DNA of 64,000 bases from Streptomyces sp. NBC_00083 (GTDB taxonomy: Bacteria; Actinomycetota; Actinomycetes; Streptomycetales; Streptomycetaceae): the NCBI RefSeq assembly GCF_026343295.1, contig NZ_JAPELY010000002.1, positions 1,364,001-1,428,000 on the forward strand, written 5' to 3'. Made by a program: the position numbers and the translations under genes. Under the pieces are notes generated by a model that had not been told where the DNA came from, did not search any database, and saw only the letters and a program-made list of their open reading frames with translations. The first letter of the stretch is position 1. The number at the start of each line of letters is the position of its first letter. Shown here in pieces: positions 12,298 to 21,913 of this stretch.

Positions 12298-15200
12298 GTG
12301 GAGTCTGGCGCAGCGGCGCGGGGCGTAAGCACGCGCGCGAAAGACGATCAGCCCCGGACTCAACAGGCCCGGAACAAGCACCGGGGGAGTGGCGGCACGA
12401 CCGAGGTGGACACGGCGGCGTTGCAGCGGCTCCTGGCCGCGCTCGCGTCGATGCGGGACGGAAACTTCCGCAAACGCCTGACGGTCTCCGGCGACGGGGT
12501 GATGGCGGAGATCGCGGCCGTCTTCAACGAGGTCGCGGACCGCAACCTGCACCTGACCGGCGAGATCGCCCGGGTGCGCAGGATGGTGGGGCGCGAGGGC
12601 AAGCTGACCGAGCGCCTGGAGAACGGCGCCTGCGAGGGCTCCTGGGCAGCCGCCATCGACGCCTCCAACGCACTGGTGGACGACCTCGCGCGCCCGGTCT
12701 CCGAGGTCGGCCGGGTCCTCTCGGCGGTGGCCGAGGGCGACCTGGAGCAGCGGATGGACCTGCGGTCCCACGGCAGCGACGGCACCGAGCGGCCGCTGCG
12801 CGGGGAGTTCCTCAAGGTCGGCCGGACCGTGAACAACCTGGTCGACCAGCTCTCCGCCTTCACCGACGAGGTGACCCGGGTCGCCCTCGAAGTCGGCACC
12901 GAGGGCAAGCTCGGCGGTCAGGCCCAGGTGCGCGGAATGTCAGGTTCCTGGAAGGATCTGACGGATTCCGTCAACACGATGGCGTACCGGCTGACGGCCC
13001 AGGTACGTGATATTGCTCTCGTCACCACCGCCGTCGCCAAGGGTGATCTCTCGCGCAAGGTCACGGTGCACGTGGCCGGCGAGATGCTCCAGCTGAAGAA
13101 CACCGTCAACACGATGGTCGACCAGCTGTCCTCCTTCTCCTCGGAGGTGACCCGCGTCGCCCGCGAGGTCGGCACCGAGGGCGAGCTCGGCGGCCAGGCG
13201 CAGGTGCCGGGCGTGGCCGGGGTGTGGAAGGACCTCACCGACTCCGTCAACGTGATGGCGACCAACCTGACCGCCCAGGTCCGCGGCATCGCCCAGGTGA
13301 CCACGGCGGTGGCCAGCGGCGACCTCTCGCAGAAGGTCACGGTCAACGCGCGCGGCGAGGTCGCGCAGCTCGCCGAGACCATCAACCAGATGACCGAGAC
13401 GCTGCGCACCTTCGCGGACGAGGTCACCCGAGTCGCCAACGAGGTCGGCGCGGAGGGGCTGCTCGGCGGGCAGGCGCAGGTGCCCGGCGCGGCCGGCACG
13501 TGGAAGGACCTCACCGACTCCGTCAACACCGTCTTCCGCAATCTGACGACCCAGGTGCGCGACATCGCGCAGGTGACGACCGCGGTCGCCAGCGGTGACA
13601 TGACGCAGAAGGTCACCGTCGATGTGGCCGGCGAGATGCTGGAGCTGAAGAACACCGTCAACACGATGGTCGACCAGCTCCAGTCGTTCGGTTCCGAGGT
13701 CACCCGCGTCGCGCGTGAGGTCGGCATCGAGGGACGGCTCGGCGGGCAGGCCGAGGTGCCCGGCGCCGCCGGCACGTGGAAGGACCTCACCGACTCCGTC
13801 AACACCGCCTTCCGCAACCTGACCGGTCAGGTACGCGACATCGCGCAGGTGACGACGGCGGTCGCCAACGGCGACCTCTCCCAGAAGGTCACCGTGGACG
13901 TGGCCGGCGAGATGCTGGAGCTGAAGAACACCGTCAACACGATGGTGGCGCAGCTGTCGTCCTTCGCCGACCAGGTCACGCGGATGGCGCGGGACGTGGG
14001 CACCGAGGGCCGCCTCGGCGGTCAGGCCCGGGTCGACGGCGTCTCCGGCACCTGGAAGGAACTCACCGACTCCGTCAACTTCATGGCCGGCAACCTGACG
14101 TCGCAGGTGCGTCAGATCGCGCAGGTGACGACGGCGGTGGCCCGCGGCGACCTGTCGCAGAAGATCGACGTGGACGCCCGCGGCGAGATGCTGGAACTGA
14201 AGAACACCATCAACACGATGGTCGACCAGCTCTCCGCCTTCGCCGAGCAGGTCACCCGCGTCGCCCGCGAGGTCGGCACCGACGGACGGCTCGGCGGGCA
14301 GGCCCAGGTGCCCGGCGTCGCCGGTGTGTGGCGCGACCTGACGGACTCCGTGAACGGCATGGCCGGCAACCTCACCGCCCAGGTCCGCAACATCGCGCAG
14401 GTCGCCACGGCGGTCGCCCGCGGTGATCTCTCGCAGAAGATCGACGTGGACGCCCGCGGCGAGATCCTGGAGCTCAAGAACACGCTCAACACGATGGTCG
14501 ACCAGCTCTCCAACTTCGCCGAGCAGGTCACCCGGGTCGCCCGCGAGGTGGGCACCGAGGGCATCCTGGGCGGCCAGGCCGAGGTGCAGGGCGTCTCCGG
14601 CACCTGGAAGGACCTCACCCAGTCCGTCAACTTCATGGCGAACAACCTGACGTCCCAGGTGCGCAACATCGCCGAGGTGACGACGGCGGTCGCCGAGGGC
14701 GACCTCTCCAAGAAGATCACCGTCGACTCCAAGGGCGAGATCCTTGAGCTGGTCACGACGGTCAACACCATGGTCGACCAGCTGTCGAACTTCGCCGACG
14801 AGGTCACCCGCGTCGCCCGTGAGGTGGGCACGGAGGGCATCCTCGGCGGTCAGGCCCGGGTGCGCGGTGTCACCGGCATCTGGAAGGACCTCAGCGACAA
14901 CGTCAATCTGATGGCCGCGAACCTGACGACCCAGGTCCGCAACATCTCCCGGGTCTCCGCGGCGGTCGCCAACGGAGACCTCACCAAGAAGGTGACGGTC
15001 GAGGCGCGCGGCGAGGTCGCCGAACTCGCCGACACCGTCAACACCATGGTGACGACGCTGTCCTCCTTCGCCGAACAGGTCACCAAGGTGGCCCGCGAGG
15101 TGGGCACCGACGGCATCCTGGGCGGCCAGGCCCGCGTGCCCGGCGTCTCGGGCACCTGGAAGGACCTCACCGAGTCGGTGAACTCGATGGCCGACAACCT

Positions 15201-17796
15201 CACCGGCCAGGTGCGCCAGATCGCCACCGTCACCACCGCCATCGCGCAGGGCGACCTCACCAAGAAGATCGACATCGATGCGCGGGGCGAGATCCAGGAG
15301 CTGAAGAACACCATCAACACGATGGTCGACCAGCTCTCCTCGTTCGGCCAGGAAGTCACCCGGGTCGCCCGCGAGGTGGGCACCGAGGGCCAGTTGGGCG
15401 GCCACGCCCGGGTGCGTGACGTGGACGGCACCTGGCGCGACCTCACCGAATCGGTGAACGAGATGGCCGGGAACCTGACCCGGCAGGTCCGCGCGATCGC
15501 CGCCGTCGCGACCGCGGTGACTCGCGGCGACCTCAACCTGAAGATCGACGTGGACGCCGCGGGCGAGATCCAGGCCCTCCAGGACAACATCAACACGATG
15601 ATCGCCAACCTGCGGGACACGACCGTCGCCAACAAGGAGCAGGACTGGCTCAAGGGCAACCTGGCCCGCATCTCCGGTCTGATGCAGGGCCGCCGCGACC
15701 TCGACGACGTGGCGTCGCTGATCATGACCGAGCTGACGCCGGTCGTCTCCGCCCAGCACGGCGCGTTCTTCCTGGCGATGCACACGGGCGGCGCCACCGA
15801 GGTCGGCGCCGACCGTGACACCTCGTACGAGCTGCGGATGCGCGGGAGTTACGGCTACTCGGCCGGCTCGATGCCGACCTCCTTCCGGCCCGGCGAGACC
15901 CTCATCGGCACGGCCGCCGAGGAGAAACGCACCATCCTCGTGGAGAACGTGCCGCCGGGCTACCTGCGGATCTCCTCGGGCCTCGGCGAGGCACCGCCCG
16001 CCCATGTGATCGTGCTGCCGGTGCTCTTCGAGGGCAAGGTGCTCGGAGTGATCGAACTGGCCTCGTTCCAGCCGTTCACGCACATCCAGAAGGACTTCCT
16101 CAACCAGATCGCCGAGATGATCGCGACCAGCGTCAACACCATCTCCGTCAACTCCAAGACCGAGGTGCTGCTCAAGCAGTCGCAGGAGCTCACCGAGCAA
16201 CTGCGCGAGCGCTCCGCGGAGTTGGAGAACCGGCAGAGCGCGCTCCAGGCCTCCAACGCCGAACTGGAGGAGAAGGCCGAGCTGCTCGCCCAGCAGAACC
16301 GCGACATCGAGGTGAAGAACACCGAGATCGAGGAGGCCCGGCAGGTCCTGGAGGAGCGCGCCGAACAGCTCGCCGTCTCCATGCGCTACAAGTCCGAGTT
16401 CCTCGCGAACATGTCGCACGAGCTGCGCACCCCGCTCAACTCCCTGCTGATCCTCGCCAAGTTGCTCGCCGACAACGCGGAGGGCAACCTCTCGCCCAAG
16501 CAGGTCGAGTTCGCCGAAACGATCCACGGGGCCGGATCCGACCTGCTCCAGCTGATCAACGACATCCTCGACCTGTCCAAGGTCGAGGCCGGCAAGATGG
16601 ACGTGTCGCCGACCCGGATCGCCCTGGTCCAGCTCGTCGACTACGTGGAGGCCACCTTCCGCCCGCTGACCGCGGAGAAGGGCCTCGACTTCTCGGTACG
16701 GGTCTCGCCCGAGCTGCCCGCCACGCTCCACACCGACGAGCAGCGCCTGCTCCAGGTGCTGCGCAACCTGCTGTCCAACGCGGTGAAGTTCACCGACAGC
16801 GGCGCCGTGGAGCTGGTGATCCGCCCGGCCGGCACCGACGTCCCGCACGCCATCCGCGAGCAGCTCCTGGAGGCGGGCTCGCTGCGCGACGCGGACGCCG
16901 GCCTGATCGCGTTCTCGGTCACCGACACCGGCATCGGCATCGCCGCCGGCAAGATGCGGGTCATCTTCGAGGCGTTCAAGCAGGCGGACGGCACCACGAG
17001 CCGCAAGTACGGCGGAACGGGCCTCGGCCTGTCCATCAGCCGCGAGATCGCCCGGCTGCTCGGCGGCGAGATCCACGCGGCGAGCGAGCCGGGCCGCGGC
17101 TCCACCTTCACGCTCTACCTCCCGCTGCACCTCAGCGAGTTGCCGCCGCAGGGCTACCCGCAGCTGGCCCCCGGCTCCATGGAGGGCGCCGCCGGGTTCG
17201 CCCTCGACGCCGGGCACTCCGACGTGACGCAGCACCACAGCGGGCAGCGCGGCACGGCCGAGGCCTCCCAGCCCGGCACGGCGGGGCTGTTCCGGCGGCG
17301 CCGCAAGGCACTCGAAGCGGCGAGCAGGCAGGAGGCCGCCCCGCAGGGCCGGCAGGCCGACGCCGACGAGGACTGGGCTTCGGCCGAACCGGAGCGGGCG
17401 CCCGCGCGGAGCTTCCACTTCACGGGCGAGAAGGTGCTCATCGTCGACGACGACGTACGCAACGTCTTCGCGCTCACCAGCGTCCTCGAACAGCACGGGC
17501 TTTCGGTGCTCTACGCGGAGAACGGGCGGGAGGGCATCGAGGTCCTCGAACAGCACGAGGACACCGCGGTCGTCCTGATGGACATCATGATGCCGGAGAT
17601 GGACGGCTACGCGACGACGACGGCGATCCGCAGGATGCCGCAGTTCGCCGGTCTGCCGATCGTCGCGCTCACCGCGAAGGCGATGAAGGGGGACCGCGAG
17701 AAGGCCATCGAATCGGGCGCGTCCGACTACGTCACCAAGCCGGTCGACCCCGACCATCTGCTCTCCGTGATGGAGCAGTGGATGCGGGGGAAGTGA
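12298..17796 (+). CDS. osaA: Hybrid histidine kinase with poly-HAMP array, OsaA-type
   Basis: This 1832-residue cytoplasmic hybrid sensor kinase has no predicted membrane segment. After a divergent N-terminal HAMP-type module there are ten tandem repeats of about 92 residues (roughly residues 191-1110), each with a W(K/R)xL(T/S)xxVN core and ending near NTMVDQL. Then follow a GAF domain (about 1120-1285), a coiled coil, HisKA with MSHELRTP (His1374), HATPase with DTGIGI and GTGLGLS, a low-complexity linker and a C-terminal receiver (phosphoacceptor Asp1762 in LMDIMMPEMDG). The layout resembles fungal group III (Nik1/Os-1) osmosensing kinases. GTG at 12298 has a GGGAGGG site just upstream. OsaB is the expected partner by family knowledge. 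A terminator hairpin separates it from osaB. Confidence 0.92.
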   Translation: MESGAAARGVSTRAKDDQPRTQQARNKHRGSGGTTEVDTAALQRLLAALASMRDGNFRKRLTVSGDGVMAEIAAVFNEVADRNLHLTGEIARVRRMVGREGKLTERLENGACEGSWAAAIDASNALVDDLARPVSEVGRVLSAVAEGDLEQRMDLRSHGSDGTERPLRGEFLKVGRTVNNLVDQLSAFTDEVTRVALEVGTEGKLGGQAQVRGMSGSWKDLTDSVNTMAYRLTAQVRDIALVTTAVAKGDLSRKVTVHVAGEMLQLKNTVNTMVDQLSSFSSEVTRVAREVGTEGELGGQAQVPGVAGVWKDLTDSVNVMATNLTAQVRGIAQVTTAVASGDLSQKVTVNARGEVAQLAETINQMTETLRTFADEVTRVANEVGAEGLLGGQAQVPGAAGTWKDLTDSVNTVFRNLTTQVRDIAQVTTAVASGDMTQKVTVDVAGEMLELKNTVNTMVDQLQSFGSEVTRVAREVGIEGRLGGQAEVPGAAGTWKDLTDSVNTAFRNLTGQVRDIAQVTTAVANGDLSQKVTVDVAGEMLELKNTVNTMVAQLSSFADQVTRMARDVGTEGRLGGQARVDGVSGTWKELTDSVNFMAGNLTSQVRQIAQVTTAVARGDLSQKIDVDARGEMLELKNTINTMVDQLSAFAEQVTRVAREVGTDGRLGGQAQVPGVAGVWRDLTDSVNGMAGNLTAQVRNIAQVATAVARGDLSQKIDVDARGEILELKNTLNTMVDQLSNFAEQVTRVAREVGTEGILGGQAEVQGVSGTWKDLTQSVNFMANNLTSQVRNIAEVTTAVAEGDLSKKITVDSKGEILELVTTVNTMVDQLSNFADEVTRVAREVGTEGILGGQARVRGVTGIWKDLSDNVNLMAANLTTQVRNISRVSAAVANGDLTKKVTVEARGEVAELADTVNTMVTTLSSFAEQVTKVAREVGTDGILGGQARVPGVSGTWKDLTESVNSMADNLTGQVRQIATVTTAIAQGDLTKKIDIDARGEIQELKNTINTMVDQLSSFGQEVTRVAREVGTEGQLGGHARVRDVDGTWRDLTESVNEMAGNLTRQVRAIAAVATAVTRGDLNLKIDVDAAGEIQALQDNINTMIANLRDTTVANKEQDWLKGNLARISGLMQGRRDLDDVASLIMTELTPVVSAQHGAFFLAMHTGGATEVGADRDTSYELRMRGSYGYSAGSMPTSFRPGETLIGTAAEEKRTILVENVPPGYLRISSGLGEAPPAHVIVLPVLFEGKVLGVIELASFQPFTHIQKDFLNQIAEMIATSVNTISVNSKTEVLLKQSQELTEQLRERSAELENRQSALQASNAELEEKAELLAQQNRDIEVKNTEIEEARQVLEERAEQLAVSMRYKSEFLANMSHELRTPLNSLLILAKLLADNAEGNLSPKQVEFAETIHGAGSDLLQLINDILDLSKVEAGKMDVSPTRIALVQLVDYVEATFRPLTAEKGLDFSVRVSPELPATLHTDEQRLLQVLRNLLSNAVKFTDSGAVELVIRPAGTDVPHAIREQLLEAGSLRDADAGLIAFSVTDTGIGIAAGKMRVIFEAFKQADGTTSRKYGGTGLGLSISREIARLLGGEIHAASEPGRGSTFTLYLPLHLSELPPQGYPQLAPGSMEGAAGFALDAGHSDVTQHHSGQRGTAEASQPGTAGLFRRRRKALEAASRQEAAPQGRQADADEDWASAEPERAPARSFHFTGEKVLIVDDDVRNVFALTSVLEQHGLSVLYAENGREGIEVLEQHEDTAVVLMDIMMPEMDGYATTTAIRRMPQFAGLPIVALTAKAMKGDREKAIESGASDYVTKPVDPDHLLSVMEQWMRGK
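12868..15627 (+). repeat. Ten 276-bp in-frame tandem repeats within osaA
   Basis: Ten copies of a 276-bp unit (92 codons) are in phase, with the TGGAAGGACCTCACCGACTC-type core recurring every 276 bp from about 12949 to about 15433. Some copies are nearly identical over tens of bases, for example around 13500 and 13777. The DNA is therefore a direct-repeat array likely to recombine and to be misassembled from short reads. Confidence 0.9.
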
Positions 17797-17801
17797 CCGT
17801 C

Positions 17802-17828
17802 GCACGGGCCCGGATTCCGGGCCCGTGC
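17802..17828 (+). terminator. Terminator after osaA
   Basis: A 12-bp perfect G+C stem with an ATT loop (arms 17802-17813 and 17817-17828) begins six bases after the osaA stop. Confidence 0.75.
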
Positions 17829-17849
17829 TGACTGACCGTGGCCGAAGGC

Positions 17850-17875
17850 GTGTGAGGGGGCGGTATTCGGGGAAC
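17850..17875 (+). promoter_or_regulatory. Candidate sigma-B-type promoter for osaB
   Basis: GTGT (17850-17853), 16 bp, then GGGAAC (17870-17875) fits the published sigma-B-group pattern GNNT-N14-16-GGGWAY. It lies about 165 bp upstream of the osaB start and after the osaA terminator. The match is by eye and the motif is short. Confidence 0.4.
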
Positions 17876-18042
17876 CTTCTGGTCTCCCACTACGTTTCTG
17901 CTACGTGCACAGTGACATCGCGGTGACAGGGTGTGGCGACAGGCGGGGTGCGGCTACCATGACCGGCACAAGGACGGGCGACGCAAGGGAGTCGTCCCCT
18001 GGGGCGGCGCCCGGTGCACTGCCGGGGCGAGGAGGACGGGCC

Positions 18043-18717
18043 ATGGTGCAGAAGGCCAAGATCCTCCTGGTCGATGACCGGCCGGAGAATCTGCTGGCGC
18101 TGGAGGCCATCCTCTCTGCGCTCGATCAGACACTGGTGCGGGCATCGTCAGGGGAGGAAGCGCTCAAAGCGCTGCTTACGGACGATTTCGCGGTCATTCT
18201 GCTGGACGTCCAGATGCCCGGAATGGACGGGTTCGAGACCGCGGCACACATCAAGCGGCGTGAGCGGACGCGGGACATCCCGATCATCTTCCTCACGGCC
18301 ATCAACCACGGCCCCCACCACACCTTCCGGGGGTACGCGGCGGGCGCCGTGGACTACATCTCGAAGCCGTTCGACCCCTGGGTGCTGCGCGCCAAGGTGT
18401 CGGTCTTCGTCGAGCTGTACATGAAGAACTGCCAGCTGCGGGAGCAGGCGGCACTGCTGCGGCTCCAGCTGGAGGGCGGCTCGCAGGGCGGCGCCGCCAA
18501 GGAGTCCGCGGGCCTGCTCGCCGAACTGTCCGCACGGCTCGCGGCAGTTGAGGAACAGGCCGAGGCGCTCTCCAAGCAGCTCGACGACGAATCCGCCGAC
18601 GCCGCGGCGGTCGCCACCGCCGCCCACCTGGAGCGCAAGCTCACCGGCCTGCGGCGCGCGTTGGACGCCCTGGAGCCCGGCACCGGCGGCGCGCCCACCC
18701 TGCCGTCGCAGAACTGA
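18043..18717 (+). CDS. osaB: Response regulator with coiled-coil output, OsaB-type
   Basis: The 224-residue protein has an N-terminal receiver domain (about 5-125; acidic pocket Asp11/Asp12, phosphoacceptor Asp55 in LLDVQMPGMDG, conserved Lys in SKPFDP). The C-terminal half (about 130-210) is rich in Leu, Ala and Glu in heptad-like order and is probably coiled coil. There is no DNA-binding or enzymatic domain, so output must be through protein contact. ATG at 18043 has GAGGAGG seven bases upstream, whereas in-frame codons from 17905 lack a site. The position after osaA and the architecture match S. coelicolor OsaB, required for osmoadaptation by my recollection. A terminator follows. Confidence 0.9.
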   Translation: MVQKAKILLVDDRPENLLALEAILSALDQTLVRASSGEEALKALLTDDFAVILLDVQMPGMDGFETAAHIKRRERTRDIPIIFLTAINHGPHHTFRGYAAGAVDYISKPFDPWVLRAKVSVFVELYMKNCQLREQAALLRLQLEGGSQGGAAKESAGLLAELSARLAAVEEQAEALSKQLDDESADAAAVATAAHLERKLTGLRRALDALEPGTGGAPTLPSQN

Positions 18718-18726
18718 AGGCCCCGC

Positions 18727-18757
18727 CTGACGCCGCGTCCGGTTGACGCGGCGTCAG
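18727..18757 (+). terminator. Terminator after osaB
   Basis: A 13-bp perfect stem with a 5-nt loop (arms 18727-18739 and 18745-18757) begins ten bases after the osaB stop. Confidence 0.8.
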
Positions 18758-18838
18758 CACCGTTACGGCGTACGACACGGACGGGTGAAGGCGTAGGCAC
18801 ACGTGTCCACCGCCGCCGACCCAGGTAACCTCAGCACC

Positions 18839-21604
18839 ATGGCCTCACGTACGTCCGGCAAGGGTTCCCAGGGCACGGCGGGCACCGCGAAGCGCACCGG
18901 CCGTACCCCGGCGAAGGCCGCGCCCGCGAAGAAAGCCGCGGCCCCCAAGGCGCCCGCGAAGAAGACCGCCGCCAAGAGGGCGCCCGCCAAGAAGGCGGCG
19001 GCCCCCAGGCCCGCACCCAAGGCGGCCCCGTCCCCGACCGGTGGCCTCTACCGGCTCGTGCGCGCGGTCTGGCTCGGCGCGGCCCACGGCGTGGGCGCGG
19101 TGTTCCGCGGCATAGGACGCGGCGCCAAGGGACTCGACCCCGCCCACCGCAAGGACGGCGTGGCCCTGCTCCTGCTCGGCATCGCCCTGATCGTCGCCGC
19201 CGGTACCTGGTCCAACCTGCGCGGCCCCGTCGGCGACCTCGTGCAGATGCTCGTCACCGGCGCGTTCGGCCGCCTCGACGTGGTGGTGCCGTTGCTGCTC
19301 GGCGCCATCGCGATCCGGCTCATCCTCTATCCCGAGAAGCCCGAGGCCAACGGGCGGATCGTCATCGGCCTGTCCGCGCTCGTCCTCGGCGTGCTCGGCC
19401 AGGTCCACATCGCGTGCGGCTCACCCGGCCGCGACGCCGGTACCGACGCCATGCAGGACGCGGGCGGCCTCATCGGCTGGGCCTCCTCCAAGCCCCTCGA
19501 ATTCACCCTCGGCGACGTCCTCGCCGTCCCCATGCTCGTGCTGCTCACCGTGTTCGGCCTCCTCGTGGTCACCGCGACCCCGGTCAACGCCATCCCGCAG
19601 CGGCTGCGGCTGCTCGGCGTCAAGCTCGGCGTCCTCGAACCCCTCCCCGGCGAACTCGCCGACGAGGAGGCGTACGACGACGAGTGGCGCGAGGCCGAAC
19701 CCGCCCCGCGCGCCCGGCGCCGCCCCGCCACCGCCTTCGAGCACGACCCCGAGCACGCCGAACACGAGGCCCTCTCGCGGCGCCGCAAGCCGCGCCGCGG
19801 CTCCGTACAGCCGGCCTTCGAGAACGGGCTCGACCCGGTCGACGTGGCCGCCGCCGCGGCCGCCGCCCTCGACGGCGCCGTCATGAACGGGCTGCCGCCC
19901 TCGCCCGTCGTCGCCGACCTCACCCAGGGCGTCTCCACCGACCGCGACCCCGAAGCCACCCCCGCGACCCCACTGCCGACCGCACGCGCCGCACAGCCCG
20001 GGACCAGGACCCCCGGCCCGGCGCCGAAGGCCACACCGGGCGCGCCCCCCGTCGTGCCCGACCTGACGAAGGCACCCCGCGAGAGCACCGCGCCGCTGCC
20101 GTCGCGCGCCGAACAGCTCCAGCTCGCCGGCGACATCACCTACGCGCTGCCCTCGCTCGACCTCCTGGAGAAGGGCGGCCCCGGCAAGACCCGCAGCGCC
20201 GCCAACGACGCCGTCGTCGCCTCGCTGCAGAACGTCTTCATGGAGTTCAAGGTCGACGCCAGCGTCACCGGCTTCACCCGCGGCCCGACGGTCACCCGGT
20301 ACGAGGTCGAACTCGGCCCGGCCGTCAAGGTCGAGCGCATCACCGCCCTCGCCAAGAACATCGCGTACGCGGTCGCCAGCCCCGACGTGCGGATCATCTC
20401 GCCCATCCCCGGCAAGTCCGCCGTCGGCATCGAGATCCCCAACACCGACCGCGAAATGGTCAACCTGGGCGACGTGCTGCGCCTCGCGGACGCCGCCGAG
20501 GACGACCACCCCATGCTGGTGGCGCTCGGCAAGGACGTCGAGGGCGGCTACGTCATGGCCAACCTCGCCAAGATGCCCCACGTCCTGGTCGCCGGAGCCA
20601 CCGGTTCCGGAAAGTCGTCCTGCATCAACTGCCTCATCACCTCCGTGATGGTGCGGGCCACCCCCGAGGACGTCCGCATGGTGCTCGTCGACCCCAAGCG
20701 GGTGGAGCTGACGGCGTACGAGGGCATTCCGCACCTCATCACGCCGATCATCACCAACCCGAAGCGGGCCGCCGAGGCGCTCCAGTGGGTCGTGCGCGAG
20801 ATGGACCTGCGCTACGACGACCTCGCGGCGTTCGGCTTCCGGCACATCGACGACTTCAACGAGGCCATCCGCAACGGCAAGGTGAAACTGCCCGAGGGCA
20901 GCGAGCGCGAGCTGACGCCGTACCCGTACCTCCTGGTGATCGTCGACGAGCTCGCCGACCTGATGATGGTCGCGCCCCGCGACGTGGAGGACGCGATCGT
21001 CCGCATCACCCAGTTGGCCCGCGCCGCCGGCATCCATCTGGTGCTCGCCACCCAGCGGCCCTCCGTCGACGTCGTCACCGGCCTGATCAAGGCCAACGTG
21101 CCCTCACGGCTCGCCTTCGCGACGTCGTCGCTCGCCGACAGCCGCGTCATCCTCGACCAGCCCGGCGCCGAGAAGCTCATCGGCAAGGGCGACGGCCTGT
21201 TCCTGCCGATGGGCGCGAACAAGCCGACCCGGCTCCAGGGCGCCTTCGTCACCGAGGACGAGATCCAGGCCGTCGTCCAGCACTGCAAGGACCAGATGGC
21301 GCCCGTCTTCCGGGACGACGTCACCGTCGGCACCAAGCAGAAGAAGGAGATCGACGAGGAGATCGGCGACGACCTGGACCTGCTGTGTCAGGCCGCCGAG
21401 CTGGTGGTCTCCACGCAGTTCGGCTCCACGTCGATGCTCCAGCGCAAGCTCCGCGTCGGCTTCGCCAAGGCCGGCCGGCTCATGGACCTGATGGAGTCGC
21501 GGAGCATCGTCGGACCCAGCGAGGGCTCCAAGGCCCGCGACGTCCTGGTCAAGCCGGACGAACTCGATGGAGTGCTCGCCGTGATCCGGGGGGAGGCTCC
21601 CTGA
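18839..21604 (+). CDS. ftsK: DNA translocase FtsK/SpoIIIE
   Basis: FtsK is a hexameric septal ATPase that clears chromosome arms during (sporulation) septation. The N-terminus is a basic Lys/Ala/Pro-rich segment (about residues 10-60), followed by four membrane helices (about 100-245), an acidic/proline-rich linker, and the motor with Walker A AGATGSGKS (about 585), Walker B LLVIVDELADLMMV and a C-terminal winged-helix gamma domain. ATG at 18839 gives 921 residues. An in-frame GTG at 18803 would add 12 residues, and neither has a strong ribosome site. It is followed by the RodZ-like gene, rimO, pgsA, cinA and clgR, a common actinobacterial order. Confidence 0.95.
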   Translation: MASRTSGKGSQGTAGTAKRTGRTPAKAAPAKKAAAPKAPAKKTAAKRAPAKKAAAPRPAPKAAPSPTGGLYRLVRAVWLGAAHGVGAVFRGIGRGAKGLDPAHRKDGVALLLLGIALIVAAGTWSNLRGPVGDLVQMLVTGAFGRLDVVVPLLLGAIAIRLILYPEKPEANGRIVIGLSALVLGVLGQVHIACGSPGRDAGTDAMQDAGGLIGWASSKPLEFTLGDVLAVPMLVLLTVFGLLVVTATPVNAIPQRLRLLGVKLGVLEPLPGELADEEAYDDEWREAEPAPRARRRPATAFEHDPEHAEHEALSRRRKPRRGSVQPAFENGLDPVDVAAAAAAALDGAVMNGLPPSPVVADLTQGVSTDRDPEATPATPLPTARAAQPGTRTPGPAPKATPGAPPVVPDLTKAPRESTAPLPSRAEQLQLAGDITYALPSLDLLEKGGPGKTRSAANDAVVASLQNVFMEFKVDASVTGFTRGPTVTRYEVELGPAVKVERITALAKNIAYAVASPDVRIISPIPGKSAVGIEIPNTDREMVNLGDVLRLADAAEDDHPMLVALGKDVEGGYVMANLAKMPHVLVAGATGSGKSSCINCLITSVMVRATPEDVRMVLVDPKRVELTAYEGIPHLITPIITNPKRAAEALQWVVREMDLRYDDLAAFGFRHIDDFNEAIRNGKVKLPEGSERELTPYPYLLVIVDELADLMMVAPRDVEDAIVRITQLARAAGIHLVLATQRPSVDVVTGLIKANVPSRLAFATSSLADSRVILDQPGAEKLIGKGDGLFLPMGANKPTRLQGAFVTEDEIQAVVQHCKDQMAPVFRDDVTVGTKQKKEIDEEIGDDLDLLCQAAELVVSTQFGSTSMLQRKLRVGFAKAGRLMDLMESRSIVGPSEGSKARDVLVKPDELDGVLAVIRGEAP

Positions 21605-21913
21605 GTGTGCGCGGCGAAGACCCGGGCGACGACCCGGGCGAAGACCCAGGGCACCGCGTACCGGCCGGGCCGGACCGCGGCGACCCGGTCGGCCGGCCCA
21701 AACAGCACTCGTACGGGATGACCGGGCAACCGTTTCCCCTGGCCGTACGTCAAGTTGAGGGAGACGTGGAAGCACACGTGGTCGGCGCCCCGCTGTCAGG
21801 GGGCACCGGCCATACCGATGGCGTACAAAGTCCGCGCTCCCGGTTGCCCCACGCTTTCGTACCCCCCCTAGACTGAACATCCAGCAGGTGGCTCACGCTC
21901 GAAAGGCGCCCCC
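21605..21913 (+). other. Intergenic region ftsK to RodZ-like gene
   Basis: About 310 bp without a supportable gene. It holds a short direct repeat (GACCCGGGCGA at 21618 and 21630). No convincing terminator or promoter is visible. Confidence 0.4.

Noticed and set aside
12868..15627. Possible assembly artefact or CRISPR-like array
   Set aside because: The repeats are 276 bp, in frame, diverged at many codons, and form known HAMP modules, so this is a genuine coding repeat. Copy number could still be misassembled.
12940..17805. 1621-codon open frame antisense to osaA
   Set aside because: It mirrors the G+C-biased codon usage and the 276-bp repeats of osaA, has no ribosome site and no recognisable domain. 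It is a shadow frame.
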